From Styela clava (lineage: Eukaryota; Chordata; Ascidiacea; Stolidobranchia; Styelidae), in the NCBI RefSeq assembly GCF_964204865.1, contig NC_135250.1, positions 23,117,395 through 23,181,394 on the forward strand: a stretch of 64,000 nucleotides of DNA, read 5' to 3'. Below, one piece after another: positions 23,145-34,323 of this stretch (position 1 is its first letter; each line of letters starts with the position of its first letter). The notes below the pieces were generated by a model. It was not told the origin of the DNA, did not search any database, and saw nothing but the letters and a program-made list of their open reading frames with translations. The position numbers and the translations under genes are program-made.

Positions 23145-24355
23145 CATTGATAGCTATTATTCATTGCCTATAGGCAATTATGGCTCTTGTAGGGAACTTT
23201 ATTGAATTTTTTCATACCTCGATCTAACTCAGGGTCCAAATCCAGGCCCGCGGGATCCGCCGCTTCTTTATATGTTGCCCTTGTCACATTTACAGGAGAG
23301 TAAACAAAAAATCGCATTTGTTTTTGTTTGGTCGTTAAAATAACCAGCAAAATCTTCTGATATATTGTTACATCATTCATGTCATTGATTTGACTAGTTT
23401 TATGGCTAGCTGAGGCAACTAGCGATGTGCTTGGCTAGCCCGAATTGTTAACTGGCTTTCTATCTTTTTTGTCTAGAATATATGCCAACAGAATAGACTT
23501 CATAAAGAACTTAAAATCGAATTAGGAATCTGTTAGCCTAGGTTGCCTATGCCTGATAACTAAATTTCGATGTAATATAATATAATTCCTGCTGTGTGTT
23601 TATTGCAACCAGCCTAAACAGTATTACAAAAAATGCTTCATATATGTCAGAAAATTTAGCTCTTACCCTACTGTTTCTCAAATACAATGCGTGCTTGATA
23701 TGTCTGCAAGTTGTTTTTGTGGCAATTTAAAATGGCATTTTTCTTTTGGCACATCCTCTGTTATGAAGAGTTTGAAATCTTACACTGAATGTAGATATAG
23801 TAAGATTTTTGCACATTTTAGTGAGTTTTTTTGTGTTTTCGCATGTTTCAGCTTGATAAATGACAAATAATGATCAATGTGTTTTGACAACAAAATTGTT
23901 TGTTATATATTGCATTGTTTACCTATTCTTGGCACTATTGTGACCCGCAAAAATAAAAAAATAGTAGTATGGTCCCCGAGTCTGACAACCTTGAAACACC
24001 CTGATGTAACTAGTATCTGATTAATAATTCGACTACCTGTTCGCTTACATATTACCTAATGTTTTTAATTCTAATAGCGGTTTTTCATTTTCCTTTTGTT
24101 ATTACATTATTGATTTGATAATGATCATGATTTTATTTTATTATTCCTCGACATTTTCCATTTTTTTTATTATTCCATTCAATTTTGTGACATGCCATAA
24201 TGGTTGTGTTGACCTCGTTCAATTCCTATTTATGTTTTATGGTTTCACAATTTGAAATCCTTTCATTCAAAATACCTAAATTGTTTTTGATAAATTCTAT
24301 TTGGTCTTAGTTTAACACAACAAATTTCAAATTTTCAGCTGTTGATCAGAAAGGG
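23145..24355. repeat. K3 3' flank, paralogous to the K4 3' flank
   Basis: Closely similar to 31804-32119 joined to 34324-35219, that is, the K4 flank without its hAT insertion. Landmarks are CATTGATAGCTATTATTCAT, GGGTCCAAATCCAGGCCCG and GTTGATCAGAAAGGGTTAA. No gene is recognised. Confidence 0.8.
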
Positions 24356-24359
24356 TTAA

Positions 24360-25919
24360 CTCTTTGAACCCTGAAAGCCGCTAAACCGGCTTTCCCGAGA
24401 AAGTCTTCTGACGCTGAAAGCCGGTTTAGCGGCTTTCGCATCCCGTAAGAGGTATGCAACTTTGAAACCTCATATCTCGCGAACCATTTATTAAATTTAG
24501 ACAAGTTTTACATCGTGTGAAAGATAATCTACAGGACTAAGTATAATTCTAAAATTGAGATAAAATATTGTGATCATCTTATGAAAATTGGCATAATTAA
24601 AAAGCATAAAAAACTTCTGAAAATTGCTCAAATCTAATTGACAAAACTTAAATTTGTTTTCGATTAAACCTAGTACATTATCGACAAAATTTGTAGAATT
24701 TGAAGATAGCTTTCCAGTGATACCATTAGATTGAACTTATGTTGCACCATTCAAACTTTAGAAGCATTTTTATTCGTGATTTTGTTTGTCGCAAGATCGA
24801 GGCGACGTCAAGGTGACGTAAATAACGACCTAACACATTTACGCCGTTACGCAGCGACGTTAAGCAATTACGTTGGCACGTAGCACGTTTACGTTTCATA
24901 CGAGAAACACTTTTCCTCGCATGCTCGTAACGTCATTTACTTAAGTTCGTACTCGTGAAGCGACTTACGACTTGTAAACGATACACGGGGAAATTTACGC
25001 ATTACATCGGTTCGACTAAAACACACAATACGCAGTGTTATTGCCGTTTTAATTGCATAAAGATATGAAAAATACGAATAGCCAAAATAAGGATTTTTAA
25101 AAACAGAATGATGGAACATATCGATGGATGCATTGTTCAGCGCCATTGCTGAGTTTTATTGTGCCATATTTTCTTCTTCCGGTAGATGAATACTATCCAA
25201 TATTTCATCTGGACAAAGATTTCGTTTAAAATCCATTGTAAATATAGCGATATCAGGAATGTAGCGTATATGCAGTAATTTCGAAAATCTAATGAGGCTG
25301 CAAAATGTAAAACACTGATCAGGTGAGCTACTGGTGCCACCATGTCTTCCGTGTACCCGTTATCAGTTTTTTTTATTCAATCTTCATGATATCCAACGGT
25401 GAATAATTAGCCCCTGATGTTTCCGGCGGAACCTCATAAATTCATGAGGATCAAATATTTCGTTTTGGCCATTCATTTTCGTCCCATATCCAAATAGTAA
25501 ACGTATATAAAATGGCCTTTATATTCTAGCAATTTTACTATGTTCGATCAAAATTCGTCTGAAAGGGTTTTATCTGCGACCGAGGATATGATACTAATGC
25601 AATGAAGCCACAATCTGCACTCAAGCTGTGAACGACCAGATGTGCAATTGCGCAATATACCTCACGCAAAGGGTTACGCACGATACGTCGCATGAACGTT
25701 ATCACGACAATGTCGTCGTCGCCCTTACGCAAACTTGGCGTCAAATAGTTGATAAATTTTGTTCGCAAACCTTTTGAATCGATAGTAATAATTTGATAGT
25801 AAGTTATTTTGATTTAAAATTAGGGATATTACAATTTTTTAACGCGTCGAATCGATGCGACGCCGTGGGAGGTCAGGGTGAGAGAGTAGCATCGTTCTGG
25901 GGATTCAGAGTTCACAGAG
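24360..25919. mobile_element. piggyBac-like non-autonomous element, 1560 bp
   Basis: Flanked by TTAA on both sides (24356-24359 and 25920-25923). The ends are CTCTTTGAACCCTGAA and, inverted, CTCTGTGAACTCTGAA, matching at 14 of 16. The empty site is visible twice: at 35220 and at 40439 the paralogous flank reads GGGTTAATATTAAAT straight through. TTAA targeting with a precise boundary is the piggyBac hallmark. A perfect 22-bp hairpin lies just inside the left end. No transposase was recognised in any frame. Confidence 0.85.
24373..24437. repeat. Perfect 22-bp hairpin inside the piggyBac-like element
   Basis: Arms 24373-24394 and 24416-24437 are exact reverse complements (core AAAGCCGCTAAACCGGC) around a 21-base loop. 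No matching hairpin was seen near the right end. Confidence 0.95.
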
Positions 25920-25923
25920 TTAA

Positions 25924-26324
25924 TATTAAATAATCATTTCCATCAGTGAAAATCACTGTATTTTTTCAAATTACTGATTTTGTAATGTGATAATTTTTTT
26001 CTATGCTTTTTATTCATGAAATAACTTTTAGCAGATAAACCATTATGAATTGTAATATTCAGGCTAGGCTTTTTATTACATTGCTCCTGTTGTACAAAAT
26101 TGGTTTCTGTCCATTCAATTTTAAAATTTTGAAAAGGGAATATTTCAAGGATTAAAAAACTTTTCTAACCAGAATATTATTTATTCAACCTTGCCTTAGT
26201 AATAACATTACTGCTGATCACAGTTGACCAATTCATGTTTTCATTTTTAAGGATGAGTTCATTTCATATCATCATTTGTATAAAGAGATAAGAGATATGT
26301 TATGGTATTTTTCAAGTGATTTTC
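25924..26324. other. K3-K4 inter-gene module
   Basis: Paralogous to 35224-35615 in the K4-K5 interval and, more distantly, to 40443-40870. It reads ATTATTTATTCAACCTTGCC and related landmarks. No gene. Confidence 0.65.
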
Positions 26325-26520
26325 GGCGCAGCGGTGTGACTCAACGGGCTAAGCGTTAGTAATACGCTCGCCACCCCACCTCTAATTACTCTGCGTGGGT
26401 TTGCAGGTTCGAATCCCATGCAGGGATGGTTATGTGCGAGAGGATTGCTGGACTCCTCGCCGTCTTGGGTGGTTCACGTAACCGCTGGTCGGTCACGGCT
26501 TCCTCTTCCTCAACTGTCCT
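26325..26520 (+). mobile_element. tRNA-derived SINE
   Basis: Contains RNA polymerase III promoter boxes: an A-box-like GGGCTAAGCG at 26346-26355 and a perfect B box GGTTCGAATCC at 26406-26416. It is followed by GCGAGAGGATTGCTGGACTC and GGTGGTTCACGTAAC, which recur in the copy at 54926-55260. The K4-K5 paralogue at 35615-35710 has different sequence in its place. Confidence 0.8.
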
Positions 26521-26690
26521 GCACACAGGTAAGCACCTTGCATCACATGAACCAACCTACATCAAGGAATCCAGCAGTCCTCTCGCACATAACTATCGCC
26601 ACATGGTATCCAAACCTTGCAAACTAACGCAGGGTAATCAGAGTTGCAGTGGTGAGTCTATTCCTAACGCTCGTACCACTCCTATTCCTA
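26521..26690 (-). mobile_element. tRNA-derived SINE, minus strand, diverged
   Basis: The reverse complement reads AGCGTTAGGAATAG, a stretch like CTCTGATTACCCTGCG, then GTGCGAGAGGACTGCTGGAT: the same family as the preceding SINE. The B box is degenerate. It is also present at 35711-35895, so this insertion is older than the K3-K4/K4-K5 duplication. Confidence 0.7.
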
Positions 26691-27100
26691 ACACCGCCGT
26701 TTTATTCTTATACTTTATGCACCTAAGAATAAGAAAAAGCAAAACTTGTTAAAATTTTTCTATTCCTATCATTTTATGGAAGACTATGGTAGTTAAAAAA
26801 TAGTTCCTTAAAAGGTTTCCAAGAAATGCTAATATTGTTTAGAAGTTATTGCTATGTCAAAAAATTGTATGAGCCGTATTGGTATTTGCATCTGTTTGTC
26901 AACAAGTTTCGATTATATAACCATATAAGATAAGTATAAATCACTAGTTGTTAATTAGATCATCAGTAAACAATTATTTGCCCACAGTATAAAAGAAAGT
27001 GAATGATAAATAATGAATACTACCTAATTAATATACCGGTATGTAATGCACAATGCTATCGGTAAACCACAAGATGTTATTTATATTCTGTCCCTCATGC
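26691..27100. other. K3-K4 inter-gene module, continued
   Basis: Closely matches 35910-36310 (landmark CATTTTATGGAAGACTATGG). No gene. Confidence 0.7.
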
Positions 27101-28527
27101 TGTTGTAATTAGGCTTCCCGCTGCTTGTCAGCAGGGAACCTATTGTATTCCTGTGTTTTATTATTATTATTTATTTATTATTATTATTATTATTATTTAT
27201 TTTTAATATTTTTTTTTCAAATTGGTCCTACAAACTTGAAATTCACCTCAAATGTGCAGAAGTTCTCAGCTAGCAATAAAATGCAAATTTTATGCATGAC
27301 TGACCACGCTTTCACGCTCCAGTGAGCAAAACGCGTTTTCAGTTTTTTTGCGATTCCTCAAAATTGATACATGCTATTGGGTTGAAATTCATAACAATGA
27401 TTAATGGACATGTTCCGGATACGATATGTCAAGGATACGCATGAGTGACCTCGGCGATACGCTCCAGTGAGCAATATAGGATTTTACATTTTCATCTTCT
27501 TCTCGAGAACGACACTACTTAGAGACTTGAAATTTACATCACATGCAGATAATAAGTCCCCCATCATAAATTGCAAATTTTATGCATGACTGACTACGCT
27601 TTCACGCTCCAGTGAGCAAAACGCGTCTTCAGTTTTTTTGCGATTTCTCAAAATTGATACATGCTATTGGGTTGAAATTCATAAGAATGAATAATGGACA
27701 TGTTCCGGAAACGATATGTCAAGGATACGCATGAGTGACCTCGGCGATACGCTCCAGTGAGCAATATAGGATTTTACATTTTCATCTTTTTCTCGAGAAC
27801 GACACTACTTAGAGACTTGAAATTTAAATTTAAACATACATACATACATACAAATCACATGCAGATAATAAGTCCCCTATCATAAATTGCAAATTTTATG
27901 CATGACTGACCACGCTTTCACGCTCCAGTGAGCAAAACGCGTCTTCAGTTTTTTTGCGATTTCTCAAAATTGATACATGGTATTGGGTTGAAATTCATAA
28001 CAATGATTAATGGACATGTTCCGGATACGATATGTCAAGGATATGCATGAGTGACCTCGGCGATACGCTCCAGTGAGCTATATAGGATTTTACATTTTCA
28101 TCTTCTTCTCGAGAACGACACTACTTAGAGACTTGAAATTTACATCACATGCAGATAATAAGTCCCCCATCATAAATTGCGAATTTTATGCATGATTGAC
28201 CATGTTTTCACGGTATAGGTACATAACGGTATACACGGGTGAGTGAACACGTATGTCCAGGATAGTTTTGGAAATTACCACATCGACCCGGAATTCAAAA
28301 TTTGAATTTGAGCAGTCCCAGCACTAGCTGCCCAACTAACGATACATTATGATAGTTTACTTATTGTTAAATTTAATTAAAGTCGGTTTTATCAATTTTT
28401 ATCACTTATATATGTATATATATGTTACGGTAATGTTTTTATTTAATTCATGTCTGGGGGTGTCACCGAAAAAAAACGTGATGGTTCACTTTGTCACCCG
28501 TGGGTCAGTGGTTCACCATCCCTGGTC
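27101..28527. mobile_element. Complex repeat with satellite core and hAT right end
   Basis: Absent from the K4-K5 interval in this form. It opens with GCTTCCCGCTGCTTGTCAGC and a (TTA)n tract (about 27162-27204), then the 145/290-bp tandem repeat. It closes with CAGTGGTTCACCATCCCTG at 28527, the inverted form of the hAT-type end CAGGGATGGCGAACC seen at 36415. Probably one element lies inside a partly deleted hAT; the boundaries between them are not resolved. Confidence 0.5.
27240..28215 (+). repeat. Tandem repeat, 290-bp units built of two 145-bp halves
   Basis: GCTCCAGTGAGC recurs at 27316, 27461, 27606, 27751, 27922 and 28067. The spacing is 145, 145, 145, 171, 145, and the one 171 step is explained by a 26-base CATA-rich insert. 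Odd and even halves differ from each other but match every second unit, so an older 145-bp unit was first diverged as a pair and then amplified. A further unit decays after 28177. Confidence 0.92.
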
Positions 28528-30171
28528 TATGGTTTCATAATTTCTAATCCTACCTTTTTCATTAATTTACATTAATTGTTTATAGAAAGATGTACCTGAT
28601 ATTAGTTTAAGACAATGATTCATTACATTAAAGTTTTTCAGCTGTATGCTTCAGAGGTGTTAATATTAAATAGTCTTTTCTTGAAGATCGAAGATCACTG
28701 TACTTTTTGATTATTTATTTTGTTCCACTGCTTTCTTGTTATAATTAAATCTAATTGTGCATTTTTAAATGTGTTAAATCTGTGTGTTTTTTTGTCATGG
28801 AAAATCTGTTCAATAGATTTGACATTATCATTTGTCATATTCAGGCTTGTGGCTATAAAGCTTTTATTACATTGCCCCTGTTGCACATATTGCTTTCTGT
28901 TCATCCAATATCAAATTTTTGCAAAATAGAAATTGCCAAGATGAAAAATAAAAACTTCTAATCGAAATAGTATTTATTCAACCATGCCTTAGTAATAAAT
29001 AACCTCACTGCTGATTGCTGTTGACCAATGCATTATTTGTATTTACGATTATCATTTATTATAATTGATATGGTTTGATAACATACTTGTTCAAGTTCAA
29101 GTTGTGCTATTTTTATTTTTGTGTTTTCAAAAAATAGTTAAAAATTAAATAACTCAATTGCCATTATGCCTTCCGAAGAGCTTTTGTTTAAGCAGTCAAT
29201 ATTTGACTTCATTCTTTACATAGCTCCGAGATTGTGATGTGTTGTTATTTGATCAGGCATTGCCTTCTGTTAAAGTTTAATTTTTTTATTGTAGTCATTG
29301 TTTTCAGAAGCAAGATTTATTTGTGATGAACCGTGAAGTCAAACTCTTTTAATTTAATTTCTCTATTGTTCAAGGTATTATAATTGGTAGGATAAGTACG
29401 GCCATACGATACCGGTTGGTTTTTCTATGCAAATGTCCACTTTCTGAGAATGAGATCTGATCTAATCAAAATTTAATTCGATCAGTTGGCATGAAAAAAT
29501 AAAAACGAAAACATGACGGTATCACACAGGGTTGCCAATATTGGTTTTTTTATCCGCAAATTTAGCAATTTTGATTTTTTGAAGCACGTTCAGTGTCGAA
29601 ATTCACGTTTGATGTCCTGGCATTTACTTGACTTGTTGATATATATTCTAGTTTCTACTATTAAAATGGTCCGCAATACGGTATATAGTGTGCAACAATA
29701 GCCTACTGCTTAGCTACCCCCAGGAATTGATTTTCTTGTTTATTACTTTAACCCCAACCAAACTTTTGCAGCTACTCAGATGGATATTCAAGCAGGGGTG
29801 TTGTGAATTTAGTTTTGCACGTTACATTGTTATTTGTCAGTTTTTAGTTATGTTTATGAAAATATTTGAAAATTAAATAATCAATTGTCATTAACCCTTC
29901 CATTATTCCGAGGAGCTTCAGTTTAATCAGTCAATATTCAACTTCATTTATTACATAGCTTCGAGATTGCGATGTGTACTTATTTAATCAGGCATTGCCT
30001 TTCGTTATGGTTAATTTTTTTATTGTAATCTTTGTTTTATGAAGCAAGGTTTATTTGTGATGAACTGTGAAGTCAAACTCTTTTCATTTAATTTCTCTAT
30101 TGTTTAAGGTATTAATTAATAGTGGTATAATCTAAGCAGTACTTTATAAATCAAACAAAGTCATCTCAGAA
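28528..30171. repeat. K4 upstream duplicon
   Basis: From 28660 this is near-identical to 36680-38167 upstream of K5. It holds the TACGGCCATACGATACCGG module (about 29396-29660) and then the leader. The small ORFs here (for example 28695-28904 and 28755-28961) are duplicated noise. No gene. Confidence 0.75.
29960..30171 (+). promoter_or_regulatory. Conserved leader before K4 (representative of all copies)
   Basis: The 200 or so bases before the start codon are conserved across all seven genes (about 945-1153, 7650-7865, 21270-21500, 37960-38167, 42825-43023, 57520-57736). Common parts are a GGCATTGCCTTTCG block, TTTTTTATTGTAAT, a TTTATTTGTGATGAACTG block, a pyrimidine-rich stretch ending AAGGTATTA, and AGTGGTATAATC with TTTATAAATCAAAC close to the ATG. 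It could be promoter plus 5' untranslated region. The pyrimidine stretch resembles a splice acceptor, but only K6 reads CAG there. Confidence 0.5.
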
Positions 30172-31803
30172 ATGGAAGAAAAAATCAATACAGATTCTAA
30201 AGAACATGCTGTTGAAATTTTACAACAATTAAATGAATATCGTAAAACTGGACGTCATTGTGATTTCATGATCAAAGCTGGATCTGAGGAACTTCCTGTT
30301 CATAAGAATATTGTGTCGGCAAGTTCAGATTATTTTAAAGCAATGTTATCTCATGAAAATGTTGAAACAAAATCTGGTGTCGTTGAAATAAAGGAATTTG
30401 ATGAAGTTTGTGTTAAAAAATGTGTTGATTTCATTTACACTGGGGATGCTTATGTTGCCAAAGAAAAACGTGAAACACTCATGGGTGTCACTCACATGAT
30501 GCAGCTGCAAAGACTTTGTGATAGTATCACAATTTTTCTGGAAGATGATCTTGATCCTAGATCGTTTTTTCAAACTAAAAAAATTGCGAATAGGTACAAC
30601 TGTAAACAACTTGAGGAAAAATGCAATCAATTTGCATTGCAACGTTTTAAAGAAATTGCCCAGTCTGATGAGTTTATGAAACTTGATGAAAAATTTATTT
30701 CATTTCTGATGGAATCAAAGGAAACAAAAGCAAAGGAAGAAGTGAAATGTAGGATGTTGTTAGCATGGACCAAACATGATATTGATGAAAGAAAAGAATG
30801 TTTTCTTAGTTTGGTGATGAAATTTCAGTTGACAAAAATGACTTTGTCATATAGAAGATTTCTTGTTGAAAATGAAACATTACTATATAAATCATTTGAG
30901 GCACTCCGATTGCTAACCCTATCCATTCTTGACAGTCATGGGGATATCAGCTCAAAAGATGTCAATTTAACAGAGAAAAAACAGCTTGTTGTTTTTGACC
31001 CAACGTCTGAAAGAATGCATTCTCATGATGTTGATGATAAAACATGGACACCAATGCAAACCATAGATCAAGCAATTATACAGAATACATTATATTCTGC
31101 TGTAGTGATGGAATCTTACATTTATGTGATTTGTACAAATAAATCGTTTTATAGTCTTGAATATGCTGAATCAAATGCAAAGTGGGAACAAATGGCAAAT
31201 GCAAATCTTCAGAATGCTTGTGCAGTTGCACTTGATGGTTTTGTTTATGGTATTGAGTATGAAAAATACTCAAACATTATGGAAAGATATGATTCATCAA
31301 ATAATAGATGGACCAGACTAACAAACAAATCATTGGATATGGATCATGAATCTTTGGTGGCTGCTGATGGAAAGGTGTTTTGTATTGCAGGAAGTAATCA
31401 ACTATATCGAGCAACAAACCAAGTTGAGATTTATGATCCTGTCACATCAACTTGGTCAATGGATGATAGATCATTGAATGAAGCAAGATATTCTGCTTCT
31501 GCAACAGCTACAGAGGAGGGGATATATGTCATGGGAGGTTATAATGTTGATGGAAGATCAACTCTCACTACTGTTGAATTTCGTTCATCTGTAACTAAAA
31601 CTTGGATGATGTTGAAACCAATGAATAATGCTAGAGAAGAGTTTGGTAGTTGTGTGATTGATAAGAAAGTTTATGTCATTGGTGGAAATGGAATTCCTGC
31701 AAATATAGAGGAATATGATCCTGCAACAAAAGAATGGAAAATCATTGAAACAATACAAGGGAAAAATATAGTTCCAATGGCAACTGTTGCAATATCTATA
31801 TAA
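30172..31803 (+). CDS. K4, BTB-BACK-Kelch (KLHL-type) protein
   Basis: Encodes 543 aa in one exon with the family's BTB, BACK and six Kelch blades. The start is CAGAAATGGAAG. Most of the BTB/BACK half is nearly identical to its paralogues. Residues about 235-251 (TLLYKSFEALRLLTLSI) form a divergent island also obvious at DNA level (30873-30930), with near-identity on both sides. Blade 3 ends RYDSSNNRW (Ser for Pro), the strand before blade 4 reads LDMDHES instead of LILACES, and the loops are SNQLYR (blade 4), YNVDGRSTLTT (blade 5) and NAREEFGSC (blade 6). It is the most distinctive intact Kelch face of the array. The CUL3-adaptor role is by family. Confidence 0.92.
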   Translation: MEEKINTDSKEHAVEILQQLNEYRKTGRHCDFMIKAGSEELPVHKNIVSASSDYFKAMLSHENVETKSGVVEIKEFDEVCVKKCVDFIYTGDAYVAKEKRETLMGVTHMMQLQRLCDSITIFLEDDLDPRSFFQTKKIANRYNCKQLEEKCNQFALQRFKEIAQSDEFMKLDEKFISFLMESKETKAKEEVKCRMLLAWTKHDIDERKECFLSLVMKFQLTKMTLSYRRFLVENETLLYKSFEALRLLTLSILDSHGDISSKDVNLTEKKQLVVFDPTSERMHSHDVDDKTWTPMQTIDQAIIQNTLYSAVVMESYIYVICTNKSFYSLEYAESNAKWEQMANANLQNACAVALDGFVYGIEYEKYSNIMERYDSSNNRWTRLTNKSLDMDHESLVAADGKVFCIAGSNQLYRATNQVEIYDPVTSTWSMDDRSLNEARYSASATATEEGIYVMGGYNVDGRSTLTTVEFRSSVTKTWMMLKPMNNAREEFGSCVIDKKVYVIGGNGIPANIEEYDPATKEWKIIETIQGKNIVPMATVAISI

Positions 31804-32119
31804 CATTGATAGCTATTATTCATTGCCTATATGCAATTATGGATCTTGTAGCGAACTTTATTGAATTTTTTCATACCTCGATCTAACTCAGGGTCCAAAT
31901 TCAGGCCCACGGATCCGCCGCTTCATTATCTGTTGCCCTCGTTACATTTACGGGAGAGTAAACAAAAAATTGCATTTGTTTTTGTTTGGTCATAAAAATA
32001 ACCAGAAAAATCTTCTGACATTTTGTTACATCATTTATGTCAATGATTTGACTAGTTTTATGGCTGGCTGAGGCAACTAGCGAACTTGAAAAAGTGTGCT
32101 TGGCTAGCCTGAATTGTTA
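31804..32119. repeat. K4 proximal 3' flank
   Basis: Near-identical to the start of the K3 3' flank (23145 onward) up to the target site of the next element. Confidence 0.8.
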
Positions 32120-32127
32120 ACTGGCGC

Positions 32128-34315
32128 CAGGGTTGTCCAAAACGAATCGAATATTCGAAATTATTCGAATATCAAAGTATTCGAATACCTTTTCGGCTCA
32201 ATTCCGAATAATTACAAATAGTAGTCACTTTTCGCCGTAAACACGGTGTTTCGTTTTACCAGAATCTTCAAACGACTTTTTACGCTTTCTCACGTATTGT
32301 AATGACGATGAAATAGAGTCGACATTTTGATTGTTTATATTCAGCGCGAATGTACGTCGCATAGTGTTGCGACACATTTGCACGTTTGCGTTGGTGGACA
32401 TTGCCGACATTCGTCTTTTAATTCACAAAATCATTTCCATTAGTCGAATAATCGACAACCACGGTATTTCCCGGGTAATAAGTCGCTTTTCTAGACCCAA
32501 TTTTGGCTTGATTTTTTGGGGGGAGGGGCGCCTTATTGAGAAAGCATGTTTATTTTATTTCTATGTGGCCTGCTTATTTTTCGCATTAGTCTTCTCAAGC
32601 ATAATTTGTGTTAAACCTTATATTTGGTTCTTATGGGTTTGCATCAATCATGATATTTAATCGTAGGCCGGTTATCGTTACTTAAAAGAGAAAACACGGC
32701 CACCGCCACCGAGATAAAGTAAGTGATTTAGGACCCTTTGGTTTTGCCGATTCAGCAGAAAACGACAGGGACACGAAACACAGCTGTGAAATGACCCGTG
32801 GACGTACCGTGTGGTACTTATCACATTCCAAAATTATTTCAACATTCGGGTTGATAGGTTGTCCCAAATGATTGCCGCTTTATCATTTAAATTTACTGCT
32901 TCGTTGTTGAGAATAGTTAATTCCGTGAGTATGGTTCTACCAAACAAACATGATCTGGTTCTGTTCTGACCCTATAAAATTATAGATTGTTCAAAATGAT
33001 TGTGATTTTTAACTTAAAATTACCGCTTTATTGTTAAAAATAGTTAATTCTGTGGGTATGATTCTACTAAACAAACGTGATCTGGTTCTAAACATTATTA
33101 TTAGCGCATATTGGCATAACTGAACAACAGGGAACAATTTTTCTACCCGTCTTTTTGGAGGCCTATATGGAAAAACCCCTTTTTTTGAGTGTTAAAAATA
33201 TACATCGTCCTATTTGCCATGTAGACTTATTAGCCGGGAAATACGGTATTTATAGCCGTAATTGTTACGATATCCAATAAATTGTCACAAGTTGGGAAAC
33301 AAGTTGATTTATCAGAAAAATACTTTCACCCGCTTTCTGGCAAATAATTTTGATAATGATGGTCAAAAGTATCGATAATGAAAGTATTAATACCAAATAC
33401 CACGGGTATTTGTGGGCATGAAATGTGTGGTAAACTGCCCAATTATAATTAATTTCGGATTCGTATTTACAAAATATTAAAACTATTTTAACTCAAAAAT
33501 ACAACGGCGATTTGTGGACTTGAATGTGTAATAAAGTATAAATTATTTTTCCGACTTGTGACGATTTTTTCGAGTACGAAAATAAGAATCAAAAATTAAT
33601 TTTATTCGGGCACAATATCACGGCATTTTGTGGACATAAATTGTGAGGCAAACTCGCGATTGATATTAATCTTTGATTCCTATTTTGGTATTTACAAAAT
33701 ACAACGATGATCTGTGGACATTGAATGTGTGGTAAACTACCCGATTATAAATAGTTTTTGAACCCTATTTTCGTATTTATAAAATAATAAAAGTATTATT
33801 ACACAAACATACAATGGCGATCTGCGGACTTAAAATGTGTGGTAAAGTTCCCGAATATATTTACTCTTTGATTCGTATTTTTGTACTCACGAAAAAATTG
33901 TCACAAGTCTGAAAAAGAACTCATACTTTATACCGCTTTTTGACAAATAATTTGGATAATGGTTGGTTTTTAAAAGTATAGGCGTTTTACTAGGATGATT
34001 TTGTGTTGCGCAAGCATTCAAATCCATCACCGATACCACTATTTAAAATGCCTTGTCGTATTATTTTAATTCTGTTAATTAACACAACTCATGTTATATA
34101 AAATATATATCGCAATAATCTGCAAACATGAAATGCCTGGTAATATAGCCAGGTTGTAGATAGAAGTTATTCCATTGTTTATTGTATGAAAATTCCTTCA
34201 TACACTTAGATTCTATTACTGGATTTTATTTTCGAAGTATTCGAAATTTCATATTCGAAAATAATAATTTCGAATGTATTCGAAATAGTGAACTATTCGG
34301 TATTGGCCATCCCTG
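32128..34315. mobile_element. hAT-type non-autonomous transposon, 2188 bp
   Basis: The ends are CAGGGTTGTCCAAAACGAAT and, inverted, CAGGGATGGCCAATACCGAA. They are flanked by a perfect 8-bp duplication, ACTGGCGC (32120-32127 and 34316-34323). The paralogous K3 flank (about 23450) lacks it and reads GTTAACTGGCTTTC. The interior has degenerate direct repeats of about 85-117 bp between 33410 and 33850 (landmark GTGTGGTAAAC). TTCGAATA-rich subterminal regions occur at both ends. No transposase frame. Confidence 0.9.
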
Positions 34316-34323
34316 ACTGGCGC

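Noticed and set aside
24937..25768. Minus-strand ORFs as piggyBac transposase remnants
   Set aside because: Short unconnected frames with no DDD-type motifs or Cys-rich tail; the element is better described as non-autonomous.
26345..26420. Possible functional tRNA gene
   Set aside because: A and B boxes are present but no full cloverleaf can be drawn, and the sequence continues into a repeated SINE body also found at 54926.
26426..26752. 108-codon plus-strand ORF
   Set aside because: It runs through two SINE copies in opposite orientation, so it is a chance frame in repeats.
27125..27325. 66-codon ORF with a poly-Tyr/Leu stretch
   Set aside because: The frame is a translation of the (TTA)n microsatellite.
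27240..28215. CRISPR-like periodic repeat
   Set aside because: Units are 145/290 bp and contiguous without spacers, in a eukaryotic context; it is an ordinary tandem satellite.
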